A stretch of 64,000 bases of DNA from Oidiodendron maius Zn (GCA_000827325.1 KN832892.1:186001-250000); one strand, 5' to 3'; positions 11,840 through 24,345 are shown, counted from the stretch's first letter. The notes: generated by a model not told the origin, from the letters alone. Made by a program: numbers and translations.

Positions 11840-13002
11840 CTATGGATCTGGGACCTAAAGCGCCGCATAACTTATTTAATTTTATACCCCACCACAGTAT
11901 AAAGGTGGTGGTTGAACCATCACCTAGAAATGCACAGCGTTTTTATCGTTAAATACGAGCCTAGTGTCTAGTGTCTATCATACAGAGTGAAGGAGTCGAC
12001 CATTCAATGGTGTTGTTCAGCAGTAGTGCAAGGGTAGCTGGGACCTCGCTGGAGGTTCACTAGCGATACGCGGAAGCAAAGCCATATTTAACGACTGATG
12101 ATTAGACTGATCGCTAGCCCCCCTTAAACGAGGGCCTCGTTAGTCATATATATACATAATGAATTCGTTGTCCCTAGCATGATTCGCGCCACGTAGCAAA
12201 GTGTAACACTCCAATGACCCTCTGGATTTGCATCTGACACCTAGCACGTGATGCCGCACTAAACCTACTATACGTGACAAGACTTCTTTTTAAAGTAAAA
12301 AGTAGATGCCCCCTCATTGCCGAGCCTCGCCCACTTTTTTTAGGCCTTTGGGCTTTGTGTTAGAGTGGGTGATAATAAATTTCTCTTCTAATCCTATGTA
12401 TTATATACTTTTATTTATTAGATAGGCTGAACAAAATATATAAGTTTAAATCACCTTATTACTCGATCTACCTCTCTAACTAGATAAGCCCTTTATATCT
12501 CTTTTATAATATCTTGAAAGTGAACCGATTAAAGATTTCTACAAAGCTATTATAGATAAAGAAAATTAATTAATCTTACAGAAAATTATATCTATTTCTA
12601 CAAATAACAACTTTCTTATTTGCTACAACACCTATAGACTTCTCACTCCTAATGATATCTATTGAAGTTATATTTGTGTGTTACATATATTTAAGCCACA
12701 ATCTTGCTGTCCCAAAAACTTCTTGGTATCAAAAGATCAAAATTTTCAACTCATTCTACAATCCCAATTATGAGAATGGAGTACTCATCCCGTAGCAACT
12801 TCCACCGTCAGATAGGTAGTTTACTTGATCGTGGCACTATAATTTGGAATCCTTACAAAAGTATATATAAACGTTTAGAATAGCATAAGGCAGGAGTGTT
12901 GTGTTAAGAGATTGATTGACTTTTGTATGACTTGCCATGGTATCTAGATAGCTAGATATCTGCTTAGTTCACCGGCGCTCAGCCCGATCGACGAAGTTGA
13001 AA
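11840..13002. other. Gene-free, partly AT-rich stretch
   Basis: No coding signal is seen. About 12280-12760 is strongly AT-rich with many TpA steps, compatible with repeat-induced mutation of an old repeat, though I cannot name the source. Confidence 0.5.
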
Positions 13003-13485
13003 TCAGGTGTGTTGCGACGGAAGGGATTCCAAGGCAAGTCGTGTAGTTTCTTCGTCACCGACCGGCCATATGACACGCTTCGTGATTTTCCACTCCCCGT
13101 GTTCATGGCGGAGTTCCCATCGGCTGATCAGAATGAAGCGAAGCCGATACGACTGCCCCTCCAAGGTGAATAATTGGAGATAGTTCGAGGCATGGGCTGC
13201 ATCACCGACTAGGCGAATCGCTGGCGAGGTGTCGAAATGACAAATACCAGTTTTGCGAAGCGCTGCGAGCTCCGGGCTTTTAGCTTCCTCGTGCATCACA
13301 TCCTTGCCATAGACGCCTTCGTAGGGGCCACTGTGATGCTCAGGGTCATAAGGTCTGTCTACGAGAGAGTCTTCCGTCCATTTCGACAACAAGAAATCAG
13401 TGCCGCCGCCGTCAATTGCAAGAGGATGCGTCATCAAAAGTTCTAAGATCTCTTGTCTATCTTCAAGTATCTGAATGCGCTCCAT
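13003..13485 (-). CDS. NTF2-like / SnoaL-like domain protein
   Basis: Single exon of 160 residues from an ATG at 13485. It begins with a helix of the type RIQILEDRQEILELLMTHPL, typical of SnoaL-like and scytalone-dehydratase-related alpha+beta barrels, where the first helix carries E/D and is followed by strands around a cone-shaped pocket. Later segments CHFDTSPAIRLVGDAAHA and SRWELRHEHGEWKITKRVIW fit the curved sheet, the second ending in the usual W+ITKR strand. Members act as cyclases, dehydratases or isomerases in polyketide pathways, or as detoxifying enzymes. No catalytic set can be assigned here, so a pathway role is only suggested by the setting. Confidence 0.7.
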   Translation of the reverse strand: MERIQILEDRQEILELLMTHPLAIDGGGTDFLLSKWTEDSLVDRPYDPEHHSGPYEGVYGKDVMHEEAKSPELAALRKTGICHFDTSPAIRLVGDAAHASNYLQLFTLEGQSYRLRFILISRWELRHEHGEWKITKRVIWPVGDEETTRLALESLPSQHT

Positions 13486-14861
13486 GAGCCTGGACTCGAG
13501 GCCTTTGTGTGGTTAGTATAGTATGTAGTATGTTATGTCTGAAAGGAGGTTTACTTTTCGAGTCGCTGCCTGACATGTTAATAATTTATCTTTCTGGTTG
13601 TGATAAGAGAGAGGAAGAGAATACGGGGTTGCACGTTTCCAATGATCTTGGTCGGGAATGCTTCTTATACTCGAGATTGAGGTGAAGGATGGCGGGGTAA
13701 TTCGGGTCAATTCGGGGGTACCAGAGCTTCGGAGGGGGGGCAAAGTCCATACGTAATAGTTTCGGCACATTGCCTGATTTATGGCGGCGAATAGCAGACG
13801 ATATTGTCCTGTACTCCCTGCTCTCATGCCTCTTTCCAGTCGCATTCTTACGCATCCGCAATTAGATTACGCACTGGACTTATCCTATCGACTGCATCAC
13901 ATCAGATTACGCATAGCTCCTCCAGCGCCAGAAGGTTGATGATGATCTTCCCTCTTAAGGTTATATGCCTTTGGGCTCTGGATGGTATAGAAAAGCAATC
14001 TGCGGCTAATCTGCTCCAACAGTGGGGTGATGAGAATAGGATCGATGGAATATATATCAAAGCGTTTTGGAGTACCCGATATATCAATAGCCAGGACAAC
14101 AAACACCCCCATTCAATAATCAGTACAGCACTTAAAGTAATAAAGAAACGAGATGGGATCGATTCAAATTAAAGTTATCTAAATTGCTAGATTCGTGTGT
14201 TGAGTGAATGGATCGAGTGGATTGAGTGATAAAATGCGCATAAAACGCATAAACATATTTAATTTAATGGGAACTAAGCACTTGATTTTAGAGCCCCTAT
14301 ATCCCAGGGCAACAATATATATAAATATATAAAACAAATGGGGTGCTAGACTTAGATTACTATAAAGCTCCTTTTATCTCAATATAGATGAGACTATATT
14401 GTTCCTATTACGATATTAAAATATAAGTTCTTGATATATTAAATTCGTACACGGGTTTCTTGACAGGGTTATTTGAGTTGCCTTAATTAAACAAAAGGCT
14501 GTAATTCAACGCCCGGAACCAAAATAAAGCTAGTATTAGGAGAAATTACGCAAATGTTTAATGCGCATGTTAATGGGTTTGGCCTCTATGCAGAAGATTC
14601 GGTCCGGTGCAAGTGGGGGGGGGGCCGAAAGTCGAATCAATCCAGAAAGTTGGTACACCGTATAGTTCCTCTCGCCTCGGTAATGCTAAGTGCAGCTAGT
14701 CCAATGAAGGTTAACTGCACCTGGGTCGATTCGTAATTTGACACATCTCTTAATGTACTTAAAATGTGGGCTATCTGGAAGGCAACATGATAAATATTAA
14801 CCTAAGTGTCACTGCCATATTTTACACCATTACCTCTAAGCTCATACGGCACTTTTGAATC
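13486..14861. other. Intergenic region, AT-rich at 14165-14480
   Basis: Short ORFs on both strands show no family resemblance. The stretch 14165-14480 is very AT-rich, and a run of G lies near 14617. I see no gene. Confidence 0.5.
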
Positions 14862-15459
14862 ATGGCATTTGAAGCAACGGATATCACTGTCGAAGGGCTC
14901 AGTTACCCATTACCTCGCATTAGCCGGTTCATCACGAAACATGATAGTAATGGTGACTGTTTTTTTGGGTGATATTGCTGAGACCATGGCATTTTACAAC
15001 CCTCTAGAGGACTCCCAAGTTCCTGTGGGGTTTTCCCTTGGATATACAACCTCATCGTTCCCAGCACCACTCACTGACGGCCAAGATCTGACCGATTTTA
15101 AGGGAGTCCTCGCAAGTAGCAAGTCGATTGGAACGTCCATTCACGCCGGAACAGTTTTGCGTTGCATCAACTACCCGCCAAAATTTGAGTCCCCAATGCA
15201 CCGCACTGTGAGTTTGGACTATGGTATCTTGATTGACGGGGAGCTAGACTGTGTGCTGGATTCTGGAGAGCGCAGATCATTGAAGCTAGGGGATATAACT
15301 ATTCAGAGGGGGACCATGCACGCATGGGTTAATCCGAGCCCGACCAAATGGGCGAGGATGTACTATGTCTTGTTAGATGCGAAGCCGGTGATTGTACAGG
15401 GGAAGAACTTGGCCGAAGACCTGGTAGACTTAGCGCAGCATATGCCTAGTTCACATTAG
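14862..15459 (+). pseudogene. Cupin-fold protein gene with a one-base frameshift
   Basis: Reading from the ATG at 14862 gives a proper N-terminus (MAFEATDITVEG, then PRISRFITKHDSNGDC) that runs out of frame at a tract of seven T (14960-14966). The next frame continues without a gap as GDIAETMAFYN and the cupin domain: FSLGYTTSSFPAPL, ESPMHRTVSLDYG, LDSGERRSLKLGD and IQRGTMHAWVNPS, ending at 15459. With six T the two parts would form one protein of about 198 residues. Fungal cupins of this type contain MHRTxSLDYG and RGTxHxW and are found near many secondary-metabolite loci; their function is poorly defined. Either a recent inactivation or a base-calling error. Translation from the in-frame ATGs near 14940 would give a shortened protein. 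Confidence 0.8.
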
Positions 15460-15921
15460 TGTTCAGTGATTGCAGCAGAAATCCTAATGAGCAATTTAAT
15501 TGGAATTTGCCACATTTGACAGTTATTTTCGTAGATAGTGAGGGAAATTTCCACAATTATTGGTATCGCAAACATTTATGAATGGAAGAGCAATTTGGGC
15601 TGTGCGAAACACGTGATAATTGTCTACTGGCTGAGTTCTGATTTGTATATCTCTGACGCAGTGCGAATATGATTAGGTTTCTGGAAACGCCGAAGGAGGA
15701 ATTGCTATAGTGAGCCTACCGTGAAGATAAATTGCATTAAAATAGAGCAGGTAGGCTAGAATTGTGCCAGACTTTTGTTAAGTAAGGATATATAGGGCAT
15801 CACAGTCGTAAACTTGAAATACAATACACGTCACGAGTGGAAGTTTACCATACGGAAGCTGCCCTTTGATTATATCAATGCTAGAATAATTCATTGCTTC
15901 TTCAGGAAGTGAGGATTGAGT
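15460..15921. other. Intergenic, nothing recognised
   Basis: This lies between the convergent cupin gene and the hydrolase gene. No coding signal or repeat was seen. Confidence 0.6.
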
Positions 15922-17867
15922 TTATGGTATGATAGGCAGAGTAAGATAGTTTTCGATCTCTTTCCCAAAATGAATATGGTTCATCCCGGCAAACCTTTCC
16001 TGTGGTCTGCAGTCCTCGGTGTTAGTGAAAATACCTCATTTGAGCCTACATTATACAGGAAATCGGGACCTACCTGTCAATTTCAGATGAATGACCGAAG
16101 ACTCCAACACCTTGCGTGTCCCCCGAGGAAACCTCACAGACTAGCTTTCCTCCTCTCCCTATAACCACATTAGTTGGCCAGAATTCTACATCCACACCGT
16201 AGACTTTATTTGGCTCCACAATTTGAACAGCATTCTTGGAGTAACTCCTGAACGGCAGGAACGGCCGATGCTTGGCATCAGAGTCGTCTACTTTGCGTAA
16301 AGAAAGACGAAGCCAGCCTTTCACAACGGGAATAGGGTCTCCAACCGTTCCTGTGTAATAAACCTCGGCACCATCAGCATTTAAGTGACGGACTGTGAGG
16401 AAGAGATCGATATCGTTCTCATCAGATATGTGGTCCGGTGTCACAGAGACGTTCAGATGTCCAACAATGTGGCCGGTAACTTCAGTTTCTTCCTCAAATG
16501 GCGCGGTCGTGAACTGTACCAGACTTGGGGTCTCCAATGACCCTAACGCTTTGTACGACTTCTTACCACTCTCAGTTGATCGATTTGTGCTGAATGTACC
16601 GTTATTATTGAGATAGTATTTGGTACATTGTGTTTGTGGTATAGGCCAAGCTGCTTCATCTCGGCGCGGAAAGACTTGCTCCGATTTGGGATTGTTGAAT
16701 CCTACATCACCCTTGCGGAGAACTACACTGACTGGTGGCAGCTTCCCTGGGATGGACCAACCAGCCCTGTCGTCTCCTTTAAGGAACGCATCTAGAAAGC
16801 TCCTCTGGACTGCGACCTCATCATGGTTGTAGAACGGTAGGTCATGACGACCAACGATAAATCTCAAGTACTTAATTTTCGAACCGGCCCAAGTGTAACC
16901 CTCAACGTTTCCGCGCAGGTGTAGTAAGTTCCCTCCCCAGTTCGCTACGGAAAGAAGTGGCACCTCTATATCCTCAAGCTTGATGCGTTTGGCAGCATGA
17001 CTTACATCGTCTGAGAACTTGTTCGCTTCGCCGTGTAGTTCAATGCGATTTGCCTTCAACTCTTCATCAGATAAATCACCATCAATGGTATCTTCTCCCC
17101 AATTTGCGGCTGCGCGGCCGGGTTTCCCGTATTGATTAGGCCCAATTTGGCGATTCCACCAGCGCTCAGAGAATAAATTCGAAAGAATGCCGCCATGACG
17201 ACTGAATTCACGGTAGCTGTCTGAAAATCCCTCCCAGGGGATGATTGCAGATAGACCCTTCGGTCTAAGTGCAGCTACTCCCCACTGACCAACAGCGTAG
17301 TAGGATATCCCTAAAATAGTTTGTGATTAGGGTGATGTGTCTTCAAAATATGCAGGTTTACTAACCAAGAAGCCCTATCTTTCCAGATGACCAAGGTTGG
17401 ACGGCCGCCCACTCAATGAGTTTGGCAAAACACTTGCTAGTATCCGCCGATACAACATTGAGAAGTCCAGGTGATTGTCCAGAGCCACGCTCATCCGCTC
17501 GAACTATAGCATAACCAGCCTTGGTCCAGTAAGTTGGCTCCGGTGTCTCCCACGCGCTGTACTTGCTCCTGTGGTCTGGATTAATTTCATTAAAGGAGCT
17601 TTCCAAGAAGCTGTGGGACCGATTAGTGAAGATTAATTGTTTTAGGCTATAAATCACTAACTCAGAGTATGGAATATCCTTCCCGTACGGTCCGTATGTG
17701 ACGAGGACTGGGAATTTTTCACCGTTAGGAGCGAGAGGTCTAAAGACGTTGCAGCGAACAGGGAACCTGCCGCCCATAGGAACAGACACGTTCTTCTCAA
17801 AGATCAACATATTCTCATCATCCTTAATGACTTCGCTGAAATCCTTGAACGTCGTTGCTTGAAACAT
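15922..17867 (-). CDS. CocE/NonD-type serine hydrolase (X-Pro dipeptidyl-peptidase S15 fold)
   Basis: Exons 17867-17662, 17610-17366, 17310-16074 and 16006-15922 (introns 51, 55 and 67 bp) give 590 residues. The last intron uses the inner acceptor at 16007, giving DRPQERFAGMNHIHFG. The N-terminal alpha/beta hydrolase core has VTYGPYGKDIPY, VRADERGSGQSPG and the nucleophile elbow GISYY (Ser in the CocE pattern GxSYxG), followed by a helical cap. The C-terminal jelly-roll domain is from about residue 350. Relatives hydrolyse esters or amides, cocaine esterase being the best known. No signal peptide is seen, so it is probably cytosolic. A 37-bp element shared with the gene at 24346 lies 222 bp upstream, suggesting shared control. 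Confidence 0.9.
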
Positions 17868-18657
17868 CTTAGAAATATAATAATTATTTGGAGATAAAGA
17901 AGGAGCAGTAGAGTGGATTTAATTGCATATAGGTTTAATCTGGTCTAGCTAAAAAGTGGACATATGTAGCATACATGTAATTTATAAAAGAAACTTATAA
18001 TTGTCACCTTTGTCTAATAGCCGATTCTAATGCGCTTTTCTAGGACCAAAACTGGATTCCGGTCTAAAATCCGACATCTTTCTACGGACATCGCCGATAC
18101 CTCAAATTACAGGCACCACCGATCCTTTTTACTTATATCCACTGAAAACACATGATCTCATCACGTCCGATAAATGGGGCTGTTGTGTTGCTCAGAAGCT
18201 TGGGGTTGCGCGTTTCCGCCCATTCTAAGCCTGCCTTAGTTAGCTGGTGTGAATGGGCCATTCATCAATTATTCTGATTGTCCCTTCCCCGCACCTCGTT
18301 GATTTAGTATGAGTCCCAAAAGCCGCGGGATACCGCACCACCCGACGAGTCTGGGCCCTGAAATGAGTCGACTAGTTGCCGTCCATGTCTGAGGATGTGC
18401 ATTACTAAGCTATGAAGATAGGAAGGCGTCGCATGAAACAACTTTTGTGCAGAGTCTGCAGATTTATTCGGCCGAAGCTGCCCGGAAATGATTAATAGAT
18501 GGAAGCTCGATGCTAAATGGTGGATGCATGTTCCTTGAAAAACTAACTTGAGGGACTTTGTTTCTCTCTACATACCAGGCAGTAGCTAATTGCGGGTTAA
18601 TATATTGTACATTTCAGCAGATTGAGTTCCAAATGCTGACGGACCCTATTAATAACA
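17868..18657. other. Intergenic: promoter of the CocE-type hydrolase gene
   Basis: The stretch holds the shared element at 18089-18125 listed separately. Otherwise no ORF is recognised; the right part is the 3' flank of the regulator gene that ends at 18658. Confidence 0.6.
18089..18125 (+). promoter_or_regulatory. 37-bp conserved promoter element, copy 1
   Basis: It matches 24080-24116 at 32 of 37 positions (consensus core CCGATACCTCAAA, then CAGGCNCCACCGA). It lies 222 bp upstream of the hydrolase start at 17867, in inverse orientation relative to that gene. The CGG of an adjacent CGG-N6-CCG (18086-18097) overlaps its left edge, as expected for a Zn2Cys6 regulator site. Confidence 0.6.
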
Positions 18658-21478
18658 CTAATAAAACTGCTGTTCAAGAGGAAGCAGTGGCTCGTACGGC
18701 GGGAATTCCTCGCCCCCTTCCCAGCTATTTGCGAACAAAAATTCCAGCAAGTAGTTATCGCTAACAGACTCCGCAATAGGTTCCTTACAGCCCATAGAAT
18801 ACTCTTTGGTTGGTAGTTGAGCTGTAGAACCATCGGCTAGTAATCTGTCCTGGCAAGCCATCTGTTCAACCATGCTGATTTCCGAGTGGAAAGTCGAGGA
18901 ATCAGTACTCTGAGAGTTCTTTGTTCCCGACAGATGTCTATTGCCGCACTCAGCTCGCGGAATCGCATCTCCACGAGACGTTGAACAGTAGCCAGTACGG
19001 ATGAAGGAGGCATCTGCCTGTTCTTCAGGTAGAGTGGTATTTAATGCAGGTTGGCACCGATCTTGGTCATTGGATAGACACGATTCCGGGCGGTTCCGGC
19101 TCAGTGGCACAGTTCGTTTTATCTCATTAACAGCAGAAGATAGTTTGTCCCACTGATCATACATAATGTCAGTTGTATCTCGTCCAAGACATATTTGACG
19201 AATTTAAAGAGCCACGTTGTACTAGACTTACTGGGCTCTGTAAAGGCATCCAATAGGTACGCAGAGTACCTAATGTTGCGAGACATGCTTCGATCAGTAT
19301 AGAGTCGACAGCCGGGGGTTGTATTCGGTCATTTGTGTTTCTATATATTCGCACTCTCGCTGAAATTACGAGCACCGAGCCGGCGATAAAGGCCACAAAT
19401 CCAACTAGGGGGCTTAGTTTGGTAAGATCAGGACCCGTGGACAGATATTCTTGCAATAATCGTCCCATTTCTGTGGCGTGACTGAATATTATGTCGCCAC
19501 TAAAACGTGTGGAAGCTCGTGTGAGAGCCGCATTTAATGGCCGCCCAGAGAATAGAGGAACAACACTTGCATGTAAGATGATGTGGCAAACGTGACAAAC
19601 AGAGGTAAGAAGGACTCTTAGTTCTCTCATGTCATCTGTTATAGAGCCATTAGTCATCCATCGAGAGAATGTTTCCAACTGGCAGATCGATTTCAGATTC
19701 CGTGACAGAGATTCTATTCCGTGGACGAGACGATCATCAGAGTATGACGGGCTTTCTGTCGCAAAAACCTGAATCTTCACCCTATATGATGAATCGAGGC
19801 CGTCAGCTAGGAGGAATATTATGCGAGATGGGTAGAGACATGCCAGACACCTAGAATTTTCATAAATTCTCCCCAAATAGAACCATTATACTCCTTAGAG
19901 TTTTGGCCCCGAGTGGAACATCGCCAGTTCGCATCCATATTCTGGCTAACTGCTATGTCCAATTTACATCCGCTCCTGAGAAACGTACCTGGCAATGGCA
20001 AATCGGCAACTGCAGACCAAACAGATGTAGCATTTGCTGTCAGCTCTGAGGCAATACAACAAGATGCCCAACAGGCCCAAAAACAACGTCTTTTCAATTC
20101 GTGATCCATTGCCAAAACGGATGTGGGAGCACGATCATAATCTGATAGTTGGTTATATTTCAAAATGCAACAAGATCGATATGCTAAAGCTGTCATACGG
20201 AACAAGTCAGCAATAACTTTCCTGTGCAGAAGTGTAACGTGGATCACAGATGTTAAGAGAGAAGATGTGTTTAAGGTGACATTACTGAGGTGAATATCTG
20301 CACGGTCTATTTGCCCATCTGCAAACCAGTATAATGTAAGACACTGAAGGGACTGAGTTGTAATCAAAGATGGTTGATCGGCAAGGGCGAGGACCTCCTG
20401 GCTCGCTGCTTGTGCCCAGTGCCGGCCATTTCTATAAAATAAGCTCAATGCCGAGAGCTCAGATGCTGCCCCTCCTGCATGGCGTTGTGTATTCGTTTTA
20501 CGGAGGAATCTGCGAAGGATTAGGACTTAATATATAAAGCCAAGAACGCCGGTCGCCACCATACAGAGAAGCTAGTGCAAAGACCGATCGGAGAAGAAAA
20601 CTCGGGAGCTTATCATCCAAATAATCCGAAAATAATGCGGGCTTATAGAATAGAAGCGATGCGTTATAAACACGATCGAAATAAATTTCTAAGAGCGAGA
20701 GCCCAATAGCACGTGGAGGCAACAAGGCAAGACTGCCTGCCGAGGATTCATGACTGCTCCTGCTGAGGACGGCGGAATTAGATATGCTATTGACATCTTC
20801 CTGCAATTTAAAGCCGCGTAAGCGTGGTCTGATTGTTTCGAATAGAAGTTACGCTTTGTAGGAAGGTAAGGAGTGGCACTTACAGCGAGACGGCCGCTGG
20901 CAAACGGCTCTGATGCCTCCCCCGGCTCTTGGGAAGGGAGGAGTGGTCTCTTCTGAGGTATGAGTGAGGTTTGCTCATCAAATTCGCATGCTAACCCAGC
21001 ATCAGAGGCATCAGAGGCATTGTCTAGTGGCTGAATATGGCGACCATCACCAATCTGCACCCCTTCTACCAAGGGCTGCGAACGCCCGCTATAGCTAAAA
21101 CTATCCCCATCCTGCGCCGTTTGCACTGTCCTTTTCTGCGTAGGTGGTTCTGGACCTCGTAACCTGGACGTCTTACGTGAGGTTGCAATTAGTTTGCGAT
21201 TTGGCGGCAATGGATATGAGCATGTGAGCCTTTGTCTATAGCAACGGGAACATGCAGGCCTATTACGGCTGCATCTCAGCTGGAATTCAGCCCAAGGTTA
21301 GTCGGTTGCTTGATAATGATTGGTTTGCATCAAACCATACTTTCTGCTCGCGACATCGTTGGCATGCCGTGTTTGAATTTCTCGGGAGAGTATCACGGAG
21401 CTGAGTCTCGAGAAATAACACTGGCGCATGCAGCGACGCAGAGTGTATAGCCGCAGCACCTACTTGATTCGAGCCCAT
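18658..21478 (-). CDS. Zn2Cys6 fungal transcription factor, zinc cluster intact
   Basis: Exons 21478-21341, 21279-20884, 20800-20565, 20509-19851, 19806-19232 and 19152-18658 keep phase throughout and give 832 residues. The first intron (61 bp) lies inside the zinc cluster; spliced, it reads ACQRCREQK-LRCSRNRPACSRC-YRQRLTC, with all six cysteines in C-x2-C-x6-C-x6-C-x2-C-x6-C spacing. A basic linker follows (RKTSRLRG), then the fungal-specific regulatory domain (LLEIYFDRVYNASLLFYKP, AMDHELKRRCFWACW). The ATG at 21478 was preferred because the frame further upstream has only a GTG. It is nuclear, probably binds CGG repeats, and is a reasonable candidate activator of the hydrolase genes on either side. 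The last intron (19153-19231) is the least certain part. Confidence 0.88.
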
Positions 21479-23990
21479 TCGTTCCAGCACGGTAAACTGC
21501 TATTAATTACTCGGTTCGGGATTTTAATACAATATCGCGGAGTCGTACAATGCAGACGAAGGAAAAGTCTGGCTGGTTTCGTGGAATGGGCCGTGTGCGG
21601 GCAAGTACCGTACCAGTTAAGTCATCACGTCCCGAAGTGATTGGTCCGGGATGGTCGGCTTGAGTGGAGTTATTGGCTCCGGCCGAAGAATGCCGAGGCT
21701 TTCCGTGTTTGAGACACAGGGCCATGAACGCGGTGATCACCATCACCATCACCATCATCATAGTGAATGTGGTCCTCGTTCCCAATATAATCTTACCAGT
21801 GCCTAATCTAGCTATGTCTAATTAGATTAGGCAAGGTCTGACATCAGATCGTAGACGCGCTCCTAATTCACCAACGATTCCTGCCCGTAGCTACTCAATA
21901 AAATATCGGAAAATGATTTGCCAAGTTTCAGTCATGCAGATTAGGTACTGAAGGTGCTCGCCGTCATCTTTGCAATCCCTTAACCAAGTGGTGCAGCTCC
22001 ATTGCATATGGACTGTACAATGGTCCGGTCAAATTTTGTACAGGCTCTCCGTTTTGGACCGTTTGAAAAATTATCGAAGGAATCTAGGATGTTCTCGCAA
22101 TGGCTCTCTTTTGGCCTTTAGCCGTTTTCTACGGAATACATGGTCTTTATCGCATTGAGATAGGATTTAAGCTCAAACTTTGGGATGATTATCACGCCGT
22201 CATCTCGGTATGTGGTGACATGTGCAGTGACTACGATTTCATATATGTTGTCGACGCATGAAGAGCAGTAGCTATTGACTGATTCGGAGTGTCAACAGAA
22301 TGGTGAGAGGAAGAGCAACATAGACTGAGGTAGCAGATGGGAGTGGAAGGGCTGGATCATAGATGAGGGAACTAACAGGGAGTACGACGGCAACTGATGT
22401 AGCATCGAGTGCTTCAGTAAGCTCCACCAATCATATAGCTGCAAATGACAGATTAAATGCTAAAGCCATCTCCGCGGATGACTGGCCATGATCCTCACCA
22501 ACGTCGCTCTCATGATCCGTAGCTGCGACTGGAATGTTCTCGGGTGCGAATGGCCCATCTACCTTCGTGGAATTGATTGGCCTTTCTGACTGGGAAATCC
22601 CTCCAAAGACCTCATCTTCTAGTTCTTGCTGCATTATATAATCCGAGGGTTCCAATTCCGTAGAGTCTTCCGTGGTCTTCGTCATGTCAAAATCGATTCG
22701 ACCTAACATTTACCATATATGGCTGCATGTTTGGTTTATTGATAAATCCGATTTTCCGTACATGCCGCTGCGAGCAGAGTCATCCAAATTATGCAACAGA
22801 CGGTGGAAGCATTTGGTATCGGACACTAATATAAAGGTTTGATGCTTTCGGTTTAGAGTGCCCTAATTTACGTTAGTTTGGCGAGCACTGCTTACATGTA
22901 GTAGATAGTCAGGGGCAGAAGACGTACCAGTAAGCGATGTTAGAGACCCCGCACGAAGCAAGAAAGTAAATTGAGAAACCTGGCCGCATAAATACCCACT
23001 ATGCCTGTCATTGAGGATTTAGCGAGTTCATATTCGTACTCGCAAAACTTACCCCTTTCAAGATTGGCAGCCTACAGCCCACACTAACCTTCAGATCCCG
23101 CTTCCTATATGAACACACAACCCCCTTGCAGGACGCTTATAAACGGTAATGTTTCCGATCTTCATGTATATAAGCATGGTTCACCAAGTAAGCCCGCGCT
23201 GGACAAGGTCAGAATATAGTCTAGAGGATGCTGATCAAATACTTAAGAGAGAGAAGATCTTGACGTTTTTATTTTTGTTGCACGTCGCAGTCCTGCCGGA
23301 CGAACTGCCGAATTAGTCCATATCTTCTGTGCTATTCCCGTAGAGTTGTGGATATCCTATATCAGCTGTCAACAATCGACAAATAATGCGAGTTCAAACA
23401 TCTCGCGCTTCGGAGCCCTGTCGAGCGGTTGAACTTGAGCCGTGTGCTGCCCACTGAGTACGACGGAATAACACTGGAATTTCCCATATCTTGACGTACA
23501 TAGTAGCAGTGACAATATAAGAGATGAATGGAGAGTTGACGATAAAGGTTAAAGGTGGAAGGCCAAAGAGGCGTGGAAAGGGGGTTCACCGAATGTCTCA
23601 GTGAGATATATATATATTGTATTCGTGTTTGGGCTGCAGCACATGTATGGCATAAATATAACTCTAATAGATATCTACGAGTGAGACGTCTATGGCTGTT
23701 ATAACATACAAGGAACTTATAATTCGTAGAAACTGACACATTTCTCTCAAGACTCAACTGATTTTCTTCAACCCTAATAACTTTGCGGAATCTTCAAGGG
23801 CTCGCTTTAGGGACGTCTCGGAAGAGATGTGAAACGCCCATCTAGGTAGACCGAGAAATACGGCGACTTCAACTTGCATATGGTTCATTCGGTCCATTGA
23901 ACAGGTGAAAGTATGCAACACATAAGTTTACAAGAGAAATTTATCGTGGTCGCCCACCCTCTACCCCGAAACCCAAAGGGCTAGCTATAA
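21479..23990. other. Long intergenic region, no gene supported
   Basis: It contains a CAC/CAT microsatellite near 21740, an AT dinucleotide run near 23607, and several ORFs without family resemblance. The longest acidic one (22709-22431, minus strand) has no recognisable domain or splice partner. The stretch ends with the hairpin at 23991-24077. Confidence 0.5.
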
Positions 23991-24077
23991 TCGTCGGCTC
24001 GCTTCGAGGGCCTCCCACGTCGCATTCGTTCCTCGCTCCTCGCTCCTCGCTCCTCGCTCCTAGAAGCGAGCCGACGA
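23991..24077. repeat. Perfect 15-bp inverted repeat enclosing a CCTCGCT tandem repeat
   Basis: The arms TCGTCGGCTCGCTTC (23991-24005) and GAAGCGAGCCGACGA (24063-24077) are exact reverse complements. Between them, about 24030-24061, the heptamer CCTCGCT recurs four times and a partial. The structure abuts the 37-bp promoter element and lies about 270-355 bp upstream of the ATG at 24346. Confidence 0.85.
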
Positions 24078-24079
24078 GG

Positions 24080-24116
24080 CATCTCCGATACCTCAAACTT
24101 CAGGCTCCACCGAACC
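24080..24116 (+). promoter_or_regulatory. 37-bp conserved promoter element, copy 2
   Basis: Partner of 18089-18125 (32 of 37 identical). It sits 229 bp upstream of the ATG at 24346, nearly the same distance as copy 1 from its gene, but in the direct orientation. Confidence 0.6.
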
Positions 24117-24345
24117 CAAATCCATTCAGAGTGTGCTTCCTCGAATCTCAATTATTGATTGTGCAAATCGGATAGATGGATGGCCTTGGTGAATCAGCAG
24201 CTTCCATTTAAGCCCTTGCATTCGGCGTAACATCGACCCATCTTGGTGTGTTTGAATTATCATTTAAGTCAGGAAAGCTGTGCTGTATGCGAGGACGAGA
24301 GAGACGTCCCGCAAATACATCAGACAAGTCATCGATCTTGCGACT

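Noticed and set aside
22431-22709. Acidic minus-strand ORF as a gene
   Set aside because: No domain, no splice partners and no conserved neighbours; left as unassigned.
24030-24061. CCTCGCT tandem repeat as a CRISPR-like array
   Set aside because: Seven-base units without spacers; a microsatellite within a hairpin in a eukaryotic genome.
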